Below are positions 15,119 through 22,206 of a stretch of DNA of 22,206 nt, in pieces; within the stretch, counting starts at the first letter, position 1; every line of letters begins with the position of its first letter. The notes beneath the pieces were generated by a model that saw only the letters and a program-made list of their open reading frames with translations, did not search any database and was not told where the DNA came from. The position numbers and the translations under genes are program-made. Origin of the DNA: JAQBFJ01 sp032123435 (GTDB lineage Bacteria > Verrucomicrobiota > Kiritimatiellia > UBA8416 > JAQBFJ01); NCBI GenBank assembly GCA_032123435.1, contig JAQBFJ010000080.1:1-22206 (forward strand), in the 5' to 3' direction.

Positions 15119-15738
15119 ATCTGAGAGTAGATTTAATTTTAGAATCAGAACAGAGAAGCGCCAGCCCAATAAGCGTAAAATCTGCACTGCGGATATCATA
15201 CATTACCATCCCTTTAATCCTTCTCCTTGTTTTTTTCTGCTCATTCATGTCAAACGCCAGTCTAAAGCGCGACCTTAGCAAGCTGGAAGCCGAATGGGCC
15301 GAAACAGAACCAAGAAGAGAGGAATCTCTGAAACTCATAAGTGATTTTCAGGTCAGCCGCGACATAAGACAGGAACTAAACGGATTCGATAATTCCAGCA
15401 TTGAGTGGAACCAGCATCTGCTCGGACTTATGCGGGAAGTGCCTCGTGACATTCAATTGCAGAAACTGAGGATCAACCAAAGCCTACAGCTTGTCGATGG
15501 TACTCCGGCCAGAATGTTCAACATGACTCTCAATGGAAAAGCCATAGGCCCAAATGCGGCCGAAAGTGTAATGACATTGCAGGAACGCATGGAAGGCTCC
15601 GAATCATTTGCCGTCGTGATTCGCGAAGCGGAAGTGCCGGAAGGCAGTTTCCAGGCTATAACAGAAAACGGCATCGTGCATCAATATAACAGAGTTTTCC
15701 AGATAAACTGTAAATACAAGTTGAGAAAGTTTGAATGA
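15115..15738 (+). CDS. pilN: type IV pilus assembly protein PilN-like
   Basis: This is a 207-residue bitopic protein. A short cytoplasmic tail (MNLRVDLILESEQR) stands where PilN carries its PilM-binding motif. One membrane helix (about 27-46) is followed by a coiled coil (about 47-80) and an alpha/beta periplasmic domain with VPRDIQLQKLRINQSLQL and the strand pattern typical of PilN/GspL C-termini. The start at 15115 was chosen because GAGG precedes it and it overlaps the pilM stop as ATGA. The longer frame from 15064 would lie inside pilM. The canonical INLLP tail motif is only loosely kept (LRVDLILE). Confidence 0.82.
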   Translation: MNLRVDLILESEQRSASPISVKSALRISYITIPLILLLVFFCSFMSNASLKRDLSKLEAEWAETEPRREESLKLISDFQVSRDIRQELNGFDNSSIEWNQHLLGLMREVPRDIQLQKLRINQSLQLVDGTPARMFNMTLNGKAIGPNAAESVMTLQERMEGSESFAVVIREAEVPEGSFQAITENGIVHQYNRVFQINCKYKLRKFE

Positions 15739-16409
15739 AATTGCCGGAAGATAAAAACGAACGCATCAAAGTGCTGATTATGATCCTGCTGGGCAGCCTC
15801 CTGGCGCTCTATGGTCTTGTGATCGGAATAATCAAGCCGCTGATATCAAATAAGCAAATTAGAACAGCTAAGATCATTGAACTTGAAACCAAGCTGAAGG
15901 AAGCAAGACGCGATATTGATGACATGATGATTGCTAAAGACGCTAATGATAAAAACTTGCGTGAGATTCTGAAAATCACTCGCGAAAGTAATTATCTGAT
16001 AAAACCAAATCTGGGAAATTATCTGCTGGGTGCGTCAGAAATAATCAAATCATACGCGGAAAAAGCAGGTATAGAAATAGACGTACGCGAAATAGGACGC
16101 GCCGAAATTCCCCAAAGCCGGAACAGAAAATCGAAAAACTTCTTTATGACATATTCTTTACGGGTTACACTGGAGTCCGGGATACATAATTTTATTCATT
16201 TTATTCGTAACATAGAAGAAAACAACCCCTATTTATGCATTTCAGCTCTGGATATTTCAGAAAATATTTCCGATCCCGCAAAACACAAAATAGCCTTTGA
16301 TGTTCAGTGGCCGACATGGATGGATAATGAGGTGGGAGAAAAAATCTGCGACAAGGCCGAAGCACGGTTTTCTGAAGTAAACTCAAAAACAATGGAAACT
16401 CAAAAATGA
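15735..16409 (+). CDS. pilO: type IV pilus assembly protein PilO-like
   Basis: This 224-residue protein has a cytoplasmic tail, one membrane helix (about 13-35), a basic/acidic coiled coil (about 42-78) and a periplasmic domain (about 95-200) whose fold order resembles PilO. A helix NYLLGASEIIKSYAEKAGIE is followed by strands FMTYSLRVTLESGIHNFIHF and LCISALDISENI. The last resembles the 'pr.i.i.....' strand after the 'l..f...l' helix of PilO. It overlaps pilN upstream and the pilP-like gene downstream, each by ATGA. PilO pairs with PilN to form the periplasmic alignment ring. Identification rests on topology plus gene order, because sequence identity in this family is low. Confidence 0.8.
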   Translation: MKLPEDKNERIKVLIMILLGSLLALYGLVIGIIKPLISNKQIRTAKIIELETKLKEARRDIDDMMIAKDANDKNLREILKITRESNYLIKPNLGNYLLGASEIIKSYAEKAGIEIDVREIGRAEIPQSRNRKSKNFFMTYSLRVTLESGIHNFIHFIRNIEENNPYLCISALDISENISDPAKHKIAFDVQWPTWMDNEVGEKICDKAEARFSEVNSKTMETQK

Positions 16410-16846
16410 ACAAAAGCATTTTAATCTTGTTTCTGCTGATTTTCACCATGAGCACATTGCTATGCCCGCTCTGCGGCTCCGCACAGCAACCATCGGGCAA
16501 CAAGAAAATATTGCCCCCATCATCAGACCTGCCGGTCGGAATGCTCAGGGATCCCTTCTGGCCTGTTGGATGGCAGCCGCCAGAGTTCCAGGCTGGCTCC
16601 GAATCGGATTCAACAAGGGATATAGGCGAGTTGATGAAGTGGCGGGAAGCCAGTAAACAGATAGTTGTTACTGCATTGAGCAACACTAAAAACGGATTTG
16701 TTGCAATACTCAAGAACATAGGCGTCGTCTGTCAAGGTGATGCTATAAGCGTAGATTACAACGGATTAACCTACAAATGGAAGGTTGCTAACGTAACACA
16801 AGAAGGCGTCAATATCGAAAAAATTGGCGTCTTCCCAATAAAGTAA
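16406..16846 (+). CDS. pilP: PilP-like periplasmic protein
   Basis: This 146-residue exported protein has a signal peptide of about 26 residues (hydrophobic ILILFLLIFTMSTLLC, cleavage likely after GSA). A short linker carries LRDPFWPVGW, the 'RDPF.p' segment common to PilP and GspC-like proteins. The C-terminal beta domain (about 85-146) includes KNGFVAILKNIGVVCQGDAI and a final IEKIGVFPIK strand, consistent with the HR-type beta-sandwich that contacts the secretin. It is shorter than typical PilP (about 170). No good lipobox is seen (LLCPLC is the nearest), so lipidation is unclear. The assignment leans on its place between pilO and the secretin gene. Confidence 0.7.
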   Translation: MNKSILILFLLIFTMSTLLCPLCGSAQQPSGNKKILPPSSDLPVGMLRDPFWPVGWQPPEFQAGSESDSTRDIGELMKWREASKQIVVTALSNTKNGFVAILKNIGVVCQGDAISVDYNGLTYKWKVANVTQEGVNIEKIGVFPIK

Positions 16847-16915
16847 AGAGAAAAGAAAAGCTTGTCATATACACCCTGTGATTTGACATAGCAAAAATAA
16901 TAATGGAGAATTAAT

Positions 16916-18784
16916 ATGAGAAACAGAACCTTATGTTTTCTGATTTTGTTAATGGCCAGCCTGGCACTGCCCATGTATGGCACTGCATTGGCGCAGAATG
17001 ATACCACGCCACCTGCTTTCGATGCGGATAATAAAGAGGTCTCCGTGCAAGCTCCGGAATCTGTTCCGGAAAAACAGGTGCCTGATGAATCCAAAGAGGC
17101 TGCAGATCAATTCATAGAAATGAGAACTGACGAAATAACGCCACAGGAAAACGCTGGCGAGGGCAGTGAAAATCTAATCAGTATCACCTTGGACAAGGTC
17201 CCGCTGGAAGATGTTGTCCGGATGTTCATGAGAATATCGGATGTTAACATTATAGTGGCTGTCGACGAAACGAACCTGCTCGGCACTGTTACCGCTAATT
17301 TAAATGATGTAAAATGGGAAGATGCCTTTAAAAACATTCTAAATAACCATAATCTTGACCTTGAAGAGCGCCCGCTTGATTCTGGAATGTTTACTATCGT
17401 AGATAAGAAACCTGGTGCCCTGGAAAGCCTGGTGGTCCAAACCTTGTTTCTCAGTTACGCTTCAGTTGGCAGTGTTGCGAAAAAAGATGGCGTTGCCTGG
17501 GTTGTTAATCAAATGCTTGATCCCAGAGGTAAGGTATCCGAATTTCCCTCCAGGAACGCAATGGTGGTTAGAACAACGGCCACCAATCTTCGTGAAATCC
17601 AAAAGACAATTGAAGAGATAGATAAACTGCGTGATCAGGTATTTATTGAGGCCAAATTCATGGAGCTGGACGATGCCGCCATCACCGATCTCGGTATTAA
17701 TTGGCAGGTACTACAGGGATATGGCATAGGTATAGGCAATCTCAACAGGTCTTATTCAGAGCAAAAGAAATGGGATCGATCCAGTCAAGACTCTGTCAAT
17801 CGGTACGATCAACGCAACCGCACAGACGAATCAATGCAGTACTTTGATGAAGATGGCGCGCGGGTTGCGCAGGAAGAGTACATAGATCTGCCGGAAGGCA
17901 TGGAACTTACGGGCATGCCTGACAAGCAAACAGTCCCAACACGTACAATTGAGGATACCATTACAGAAGGAAGAGACATATCATCGCTCATATCAGATCA
18001 GTTTTCTGAAACAGTAAATGACATCAGAACAGCTGTGTTGGGTATAGATGATTTCCGTATCCTCCTTAGCGCACTCAAGCAAATACAGGGCGTGGAAGTC
18101 GTATCCAACCCTAAGATCATAGTTGCTAATGAGGAAACTGCTATCATACACATAGGTAAGACCGAGAGGCCTTTCATCGCCACCGTAACGCCTGCAACGG
18201 AAAACAGCGCTCCGTTTACCACCTATAATCCTGGTGAACCAGTCAATTTCGGCGTAGAACTCAGCGTTACCCCAACCGTAAATACCGAAAGCAATATAAC
18301 TGTTAAAATAGAACCAGTATTGACACGATCAGTTGGTGAAAAAATTGCCCCGAACGGACAAAGTTATCCCGTCGTGGCATCCAAGCGTATCAAAACCAGT
18401 TTTTGCCTTGAAAGCGGGACGACTGTTGCTATCGGTGGCCTGACGGAAACCGTTGAAGCCGATCGCACGACCAAGATACCCCTGCTCGGAAGCATTCCTC
18501 TTATCGGTAAGTATCTTTTCTCCCACACAAGCAAAGAAAAGAGTCAGTCGGAAACAATAATATTCGTTACCGTCGGTTTGGCCATGCCTGGTGGCATAGA
18601 TGCCAATGAAGGACTTCCGCAGGATACACGGCTCACACAGAGAGCCCTCTTGCGCAGGGATCTGAGAAGGACAGAAGCCAATGAAGAACTGGCATCTCTG
18701 AAAAATGCTGCCTCAACTGAAAAAGATCAGATAATACAGAAGGATAAAAAGGCCAAACTCAGACTCCTCAGAAAAAGACAGTAG
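16916..18784 (+). CDS. pilQ: type IV pilus/type II secretion secretin (PilQ/GspD-like)
   Basis: This is a 622-residue outer-membrane pore. The signal peptide ends ALA before Gln27. An acidic linker (28-85) precedes an STN/N0 domain (about 88-163, LISITLDKVPLEDVVRMFMR) and one N1-type domain (about 172-240, with RNAMVVRTTATNLREIQKTI). The secretin core runs to about 558, with VEVVSNPKIIVANEETA, GVELSVTPTVN, TTVAIGGLTE and IPLLGSIPLIGKYLF. An Asp/Arg/Tyr-rich insertion (about 270-370) splits the start of the core. The C-terminal 60 residues are highly basic/polar (ending KLRLLRKRQ). No AMIN domains are present, so it is leaner than classical PilQ. GGAG precedes the ATG. It lies 69 bases after the pilP-like gene. 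Confidence 0.93.
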   Translation: MRNRTLCFLILLMASLALPMYGTALAQNDTTPPAFDADNKEVSVQAPESVPEKQVPDESKEAADQFIEMRTDEITPQENAGEGSENLISITLDKVPLEDVVRMFMRISDVNIIVAVDETNLLGTVTANLNDVKWEDAFKNILNNHNLDLEERPLDSGMFTIVDKKPGALESLVVQTLFLSYASVGSVAKKDGVAWVVNQMLDPRGKVSEFPSRNAMVVRTTATNLREIQKTIEEIDKLRDQVFIEAKFMELDDAAITDLGINWQVLQGYGIGIGNLNRSYSEQKKWDRSSQDSVNRYDQRNRTDESMQYFDEDGARVAQEEYIDLPEGMELTGMPDKQTVPTRTIEDTITEGRDISSLISDQFSETVNDIRTAVLGIDDFRILLSALKQIQGVEVVSNPKIIVANEETAIIHIGKTERPFIATVTPATENSAPFTTYNPGEPVNFGVELSVTPTVNTESNITVKIEPVLTRSVGEKIAPNGQSYPVVASKRIKTSFCLESGTTVAIGGLTETVEADRTTKIPLLGSIPLIGKYLFSHTSKEKSQSETIIFVTVGLAMPGGIDANEGLPQDTRLTQRALLRRDLRRTEANEELASLKNAASTEKDQIIQKDKKAKLRLLRKRQ

Positions 18785-18799
18785 CAGATAGAATCAGTT

Positions 18800-20488
18800 A
18801 TGAGGTTACTCCCTAAAGAAGCATGGTGTTATGCCTTCCTGTTGATTATACTTTTCGCCATAGCCTCCATCGCTGTATGGGGCATTCTTGTTTATGTCGA
18901 GGACGAAATTTCAGGCGAGCCCTACCAGATAGTGGCGCTAGGTATTGGAAGTATCGCCCTGGGATTTATGCTTATCGCCGGAGCATTCGGGCTCTGGGCA
19001 ATCAGATTTTCCGCAGAATCAGAAAGCTTAAGACGTATCGGAACGCTCATTGACACCATGGACTACATGAGCGACGGGCTTATAGCACTGGATAAAAAAG
19101 GGCGCATTACAGGGTGTAATCCGGCAGCTACACTTATTGCGCACAGCAATGTCATAATACGAAACAACTACATAACCGATGTGTTTCCCTGCTTATCGCA
19201 AGAAGATGTAGAACTCATGCTAAGTATGGAATCGACCAATGAAATTGAACGTGAATTTGTTCACGGCAACGCATCTCAGACAATTCGTTTTCGCTCCCAG
19301 CCGGCAGAAGGAATCACTATGCTCATAATCAGTGATGTAACTATCATAAACGCACAGATGATCCGCAAACGGCAAGCCGCTCAGCTTCAGTTAATCGGTC
19401 AAATCGCACGTGGTGTTGCAAACGATTTTAATAAACTTCTGAGCGGCATTTCCGGACATGCCGCCATCTTGGGCCGCCTTGCACCAAGTTCAGATAATGT
19501 CGACAAATCAATTGCAGCCATCGCGCACGCTTCGGAAAGAGGCGTGGCGCTTGCGGGCCATCTTATCGAATTAACACATTCTGCGGATTCATCAATACAC
19601 AATACCAGTACAGCCTACGAACACATGTGCGATGCCGTGCAGACACTCCATGACAATCTACCGCGCGGCTGGTGCGTGGACACAGCAATCCAGCACCTTC
19701 CGACAATCGGATTAACCGGAAACCAGATTGAACAGATCGTCCTGAACCTGGCTTTTATTTCAACCGATACGGCACCAGTCCCCGGCGTCCTTAAAATTCA
19801 AGCTTCTGTGCCCCAAACCGATCCCCCTTTTAATATTGGAGCTAAATTCGCTGGTGTTCTTATCATTACAGCAAGTTCAGCAGATTCATCATCAATAATC
19901 GCAAACATGAAAGAACCTGATGTCGAAGCGGGCGTTATACTATCAGTCCTTCAATCCATGATCGAGGAAACCGGAGGTGCTCTGGATTACTTAATCGGAG
20001 CTGATGGCGTCCCCGTATTCAGAGCAGCGCTTCCTCATGGCAACGCCATTCTAGACGCGGATGAAGCAACTGAATTGCCGGGGGAAATGGGCACATACTT
20101 CACCGGCTGGTCAATATTGCTGGCAAAAGAGCCTAATGAACATTTTCATCTCGATAACAGATTTAATGAACTTGGCGTCAAGTTTGAACGCGTCACAAGC
20201 ATTACGGCGGCACTGGCATATGTCGAAGAACACACTGGACTTGATGCCATTATAATAGACCGACGCCTTCTGGGACAGGAAGCCAGAGGGCTCCTGAAGG
20301 CATTATTGAAACTGCGCCCCGCCATTGCCATAGAGGTCATTTGCGAGGATCCATCATCCGAATTATTCAAGGGCTTGTCATCAGACATTACTTTTGTGAC
20401 CACCGGGGCACATACAAACAGGATACTGTTGTCATTAATCGAAGCCAAAAGCCTGGCCGTCAAAAGAAGAAGCAGAAAACTCGTCTGA
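18800..20488 (+). CDS. membrane PAS protein with degenerate hybrid histidine-kinase architecture
   Basis: This is a 562-residue protein. Two membrane helices (about 10-33 and 44-68) are followed by a PAS domain (about 80-185, DGLIALDKKGRITGCNPAAT). The kinase core reads IGQIARGVANDFNKLLSGI, exactly like the usual 'gqLAgGiAHDFNNlL' except that Asn208 (codon AAC at 19421-19423) replaces the phosphorylated His. The N box reads LNLAFISTDTA, where active kinases have LNLa.NArDAm, and the G1/G2 glycines are missing. A C-terminal receiver-like domain (about 435-550) keeps D487 (AIIIDRRLLG) but has AKEPNE where the acidic pair should be and no TKP-type Lys. It is probably catalytically dead and may act as a sensor scaffold. 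It starts 15 bases after the secretin gene, so it is likely co-transcribed. Confidence 0.85.
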   Translation: MRLLPKEAWCYAFLLIILFAIASIAVWGILVYVEDEISGEPYQIVALGIGSIALGFMLIAGAFGLWAIRFSAESESLRRIGTLIDTMDYMSDGLIALDKKGRITGCNPAATLIAHSNVIIRNNYITDVFPCLSQEDVELMLSMESTNEIEREFVHGNASQTIRFRSQPAEGITMLIISDVTIINAQMIRKRQAAQLQLIGQIARGVANDFNKLLSGISGHAAILGRLAPSSDNVDKSIAAIAHASERGVALAGHLIELTHSADSSIHNTSTAYEHMCDAVQTLHDNLPRGWCVDTAIQHLPTIGLTGNQIEQIVLNLAFISTDTAPVPGVLKIQASVPQTDPPFNIGAKFAGVLIITASSADSSSIIANMKEPDVEAGVILSVLQSMIEETGGALDYLIGADGVPVFRAALPHGNAILDADEATELPGEMGTYFTGWSILLAKEPNEHFHLDNRFNELGVKFERVTSITAALAYVEEHTGLDAIIIDRRLLGQEARGLLKALLKLRPAIAIEVICEDPSSELFKGLSSDITFVTTGAHTNRILLSLIEAKSLAVKRRSRKLV

Positions 20489-20525
20489 ACCCCATCCTGC
20501 TATCATGGATATAGAATGTAATTAT

Positions 20526-21392
20526 TCATGCAACATTCAGATCAACTATAACATTATCTATAAGACGGGTGCTTCCGATCCTTACAGCCACAGCTATCAG
20601 CACTGCATTTCCAATGTTCTTTACCGGTCTTAATGTCAAATGATCAACTATTTCAATATAATCAATGCTTGCCGGAACGTTTGAGCCGCCTTCTCGCATG
20701 ATTAATTCACTCATCCTGTTCTTCACCTTAACAGGATCAGATTCACCTTGCCGGCATAATTCTTCAGCAAGGCATAGAGCCGCATAAATGCAACCTGCCC
20801 TCTTTCGTTCATCCAGCCCAAGATACATGTTGCGCGAACTCATTGCCAATCCATCAGGCTCACGCACAATTGGAGCTATAACTACTTCTATTGGAAAGTT
20901 CAGATCAAATACCATTCGCTGGATTATCCGGGCTTGCTGAGCGTCTTTTTGCCCAAATACCGCCACATCAGGTTGAACTATATTGAACAGTTTCGTAACG
21001 ATAGTTGTAACACCTTTAAAATGGCCCGTTCTTGCCAGGCCACAAAGGGGTTCCGATAAAAACTTTTCTTCAACATATGTACTGTATCCCCCTGCATACA
21101 TTAATTTCGCAATTGGTGTAAATAAAACGTCAACATGTTCGCCGGCACATAACCTTTTATCTCGCTCAATATCACGAGGATAGCCTTCAAGATCCTCATT
21201 AACTCCAAACTGGATAGGATTAACAAATATGCTCACAACAACGAACTCGCATAATTCCCCTGCCTTTCTGATCAACGACAGATGACCATTATGCAAAAAA
21301 CCCATTGTCGGCACAAACGCCACCCGCTTACCAGCATCGCGCGCTCGTACTATAACTGCCCGCATCTCATCAATTGATGAAATCATTTCCAT
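20526..21392 (-). CDS. panC: pantothenate synthetase (pantoate--beta-alanine ligase)
   Basis: This 288-residue enzyme joins pantoate and beta-alanine with ATP (via pantoyl adenylate) to make pantothenate, the precursor of coenzyme A. Motifs are PTMGFLHNGHLSLI near the N-terminus (HxGH nucleotide-binding signature), VVVSIFVNPIQF, GQKDAQQARIIQRM and AMSSRNMYL, all standard for PanC. The length matches E. coli PanC (283). The start at 21392 puts the first conserved strand at the family-normal distance. In-frame alternatives at 21419 (ATG) and 21428 (TTG) would overlap the upstream gene, and none has a strong ribosome binding site. panB and panD are not adjacent. Confidence 0.96.
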   Translation of the reverse strand: MEMISSIDEMRAVIVRARDAGKRVAFVPTMGFLHNGHLSLIRKAGELCEFVVVSIFVNPIQFGVNEDLEGYPRDIERDKRLCAGEHVDVLFTPIAKLMYAGGYSTYVEEKFLSEPLCGLARTGHFKGVTTIVTKLFNIVQPDVAVFGQKDAQQARIIQRMVFDLNFPIEVVIAPIVREPDGLAMSSRNMYLGLDERKRAGCIYAALCLAEELCRQGESDPVKVKNRMSELIMREGGSNVPASIDYIEIVDHLTLRPVKNIGNAVLIAVAVRIGSTRLIDNVIVDLNVA

Positions 21393-21408
21393 AAATGTCT
21401 TATTTTTC

Positions 21409-22206
21409 TCATGCCACATTCGAATCAAGCATCTTTAATGCTAATTGGCGCTTCTCATCATTCGCCAGATAAAGAGTCTGCGTCGGAAACGCGAAATCAA
21501 TTCCTTCTGCGTTAAAACGCTTCAATATCTGCATATTGACACGTTCTGAAAATTCCATGTACTTCCAGTAATCCGGCGGATGATACCAATAGATCATAAT
21601 AATATTAAGCGAACAGTCATTAAATTCATTAAAATATACGCGAGCCGGTAAATCCGGATCCATGCCCTCATGATCCTTCAGTATCTCCTTGAGAATCTCA
21701 ATCGCGCGACCGACCTTTTCCAACGGAGTATCATATGTAATCGTAATTTGCGCGAGTCGGCGAATATACGGACGCTTGCCAATGTTCTGAACAGTTCTGT
21801 TAACCATTTCGGAATTGGGTACCGTAACAAGGTGCCCTTCCAGAGTTCTGATCTTTGTGGATCTGAATCCAACGCTCTCTACCGGCCCGTCATGACTATC
21901 AACGATGATTCTATCCCCTATTTCGAAGGGTTTATCCGCCAATATTACAAGCGAACCGAAGAAATTTTTTATCGTATCCTGCCCTGCAAGAGCTATCGCC
22001 AGCCCGCCCACACCACGAGTTGCCAGGATTGTAGTAATATTTTTTCCGCTGACCACTTGAGCAACATTGAGCGTGACAATTACAAAAATAGTAATTCTGA
22101 TGCTTTTACTAACGAGAGGTGCCAGAACATCATCCACCTTGCTGTCTGTTTTTTTGGCCAAACCAGCAAGATAATAATCTATAACATCAACAAGGCTGTA
22201 AAAAGC
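21409..22206 (-). CDS. MscS-family mechanosensitive channel, C-terminal part (5' end outside window)
   Basis: The minus-strand frame stays open to the right edge, so this is a partial gene with 265 visible residues. It covers the last membrane helices, including the pore-lining TM3 with the Gly/Ala pattern GLAIALAGQDTIKNFFGSLV, then the beta domain (DKPFEIGDRIIVDSHDGPVE, EGHLVTVPNSEMVNRTVQNI) and the alpha/beta C-terminal domain ending near FAFPTQTLYLAN. The possible TTG start at 22161 is rejected because codons further upstream (reading AFYSLVDVIDYYLAG) fit the family. Such channels release osmolytes on membrane tension. The stop lies just upstream of panC, so the two may be co-transcribed. 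Confidence 0.93.
   Translation of the reverse strand, partial: AFYSLVDVIDYYLAGLAKKTDSKVDDVLAPLVSKSIRITIFVIVTLNVAQVVSGKNITTILATRGVGGLAIALAGQDTIKNFFGSLVILADKPFEIGDRIIVDSHDGPVESVGFRSTKIRTLEGHLVTVPNSEMVNRTVQNIGKRPYIRRLAQITITYDTPLEKVGRAIEILKEILKDHEGMDPDLPARVYFNEFNDCSLNIIMIYWYHPPDYWKYMEFSERVNMQILKRFNAEGIDFAFPTQTLYLANDEKRQLALKMLDSNVA

Overview
This window looks like a bacterial chromosome of moderate GC content, from a Gram-negative (two-membrane) organism. The evidence is an outer-membrane secretin, a PilM/N/O/P-type inner-membrane platform and ExeA/GspB-type proteins. The style (short pilin, ExeA-family ATPases mixed with Pil genes, TPR proteins, unusual kinases) reminds me of PVC-superphylum bacteria such as Kiritimatiellota or Lentisphaerota. 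That is only an impression, and the sequence does not prove taxonomy. I saw no tRNA, rRNA, insertion sequence, CRISPR array or phage gene.

Layout. Positions 2-214 hold the end of a small GIY-YIG protein. An ABC-2 exporter pair (446-2011) and a TPR protein (2029-2907) run straight into an exeA-like ATPase and an overlapping gspB-like gene (2932-4505). A minus-strand gene (4539-5420) encodes a TPR protein fused to a PilB/GspE N-terminal-like (MshEN) domain. It is divergent from an excisionase-type HTH gene (5602-6099), which leads into a second exeA-like ATPase (6136-7365), pilB (7411-9126) and pilC (9174-10349). An NtrC-type sigma-54 activator follows (10483-11847), then the single pilin gene (12121-12510), which has a very good -24/-12 sigma-54 promoter and a strong terminator. 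A convergent minus-strand gene (12589-13761) encodes a PAS-PAS protein with a histidine-kinase dimerisation helix but no ATPase domain. After a 334-base regulatory gap come pilM, pilN, pilO and a pilP-like gene, linked by ATGA overlaps, then a pilQ/gspD secretin (16916-18784) and a membrane PAS protein shaped like a hybrid histidine kinase that has lost its key residues (18800-20488). The right edge holds minus-strand panC and an MscS-type channel cut by the window end.

How it works together. The centre is a type IV pilus / type II secretion-like machine. PilB powers assembly, PilC is the platform, PilM/N/O/P is the alignment complex, the secretin is the outer-membrane pore and the pilin is the fibre subunit. 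Two ExeA-type ATPases and a GspB-like protein suggest peptidoglycan- or secretin-directed assembly factors borrowed from type II secretion. Pilin expression is probably driven by the adjacent sigma-54 activator. No prepilin peptidase, retraction ATPase (PilT) or minor pilins are present, so these must lie elsewhere or be absent.

The most unusual aspect is signalling. The locus has one intact sigma-54 response regulator and two histidine-kinase-like proteins, neither of which looks able to act alone. One keeps the His but has no ATPase domain. The other has Asn in place of His, a degraded ATPase domain and a receiver lacking its acidic pocket.
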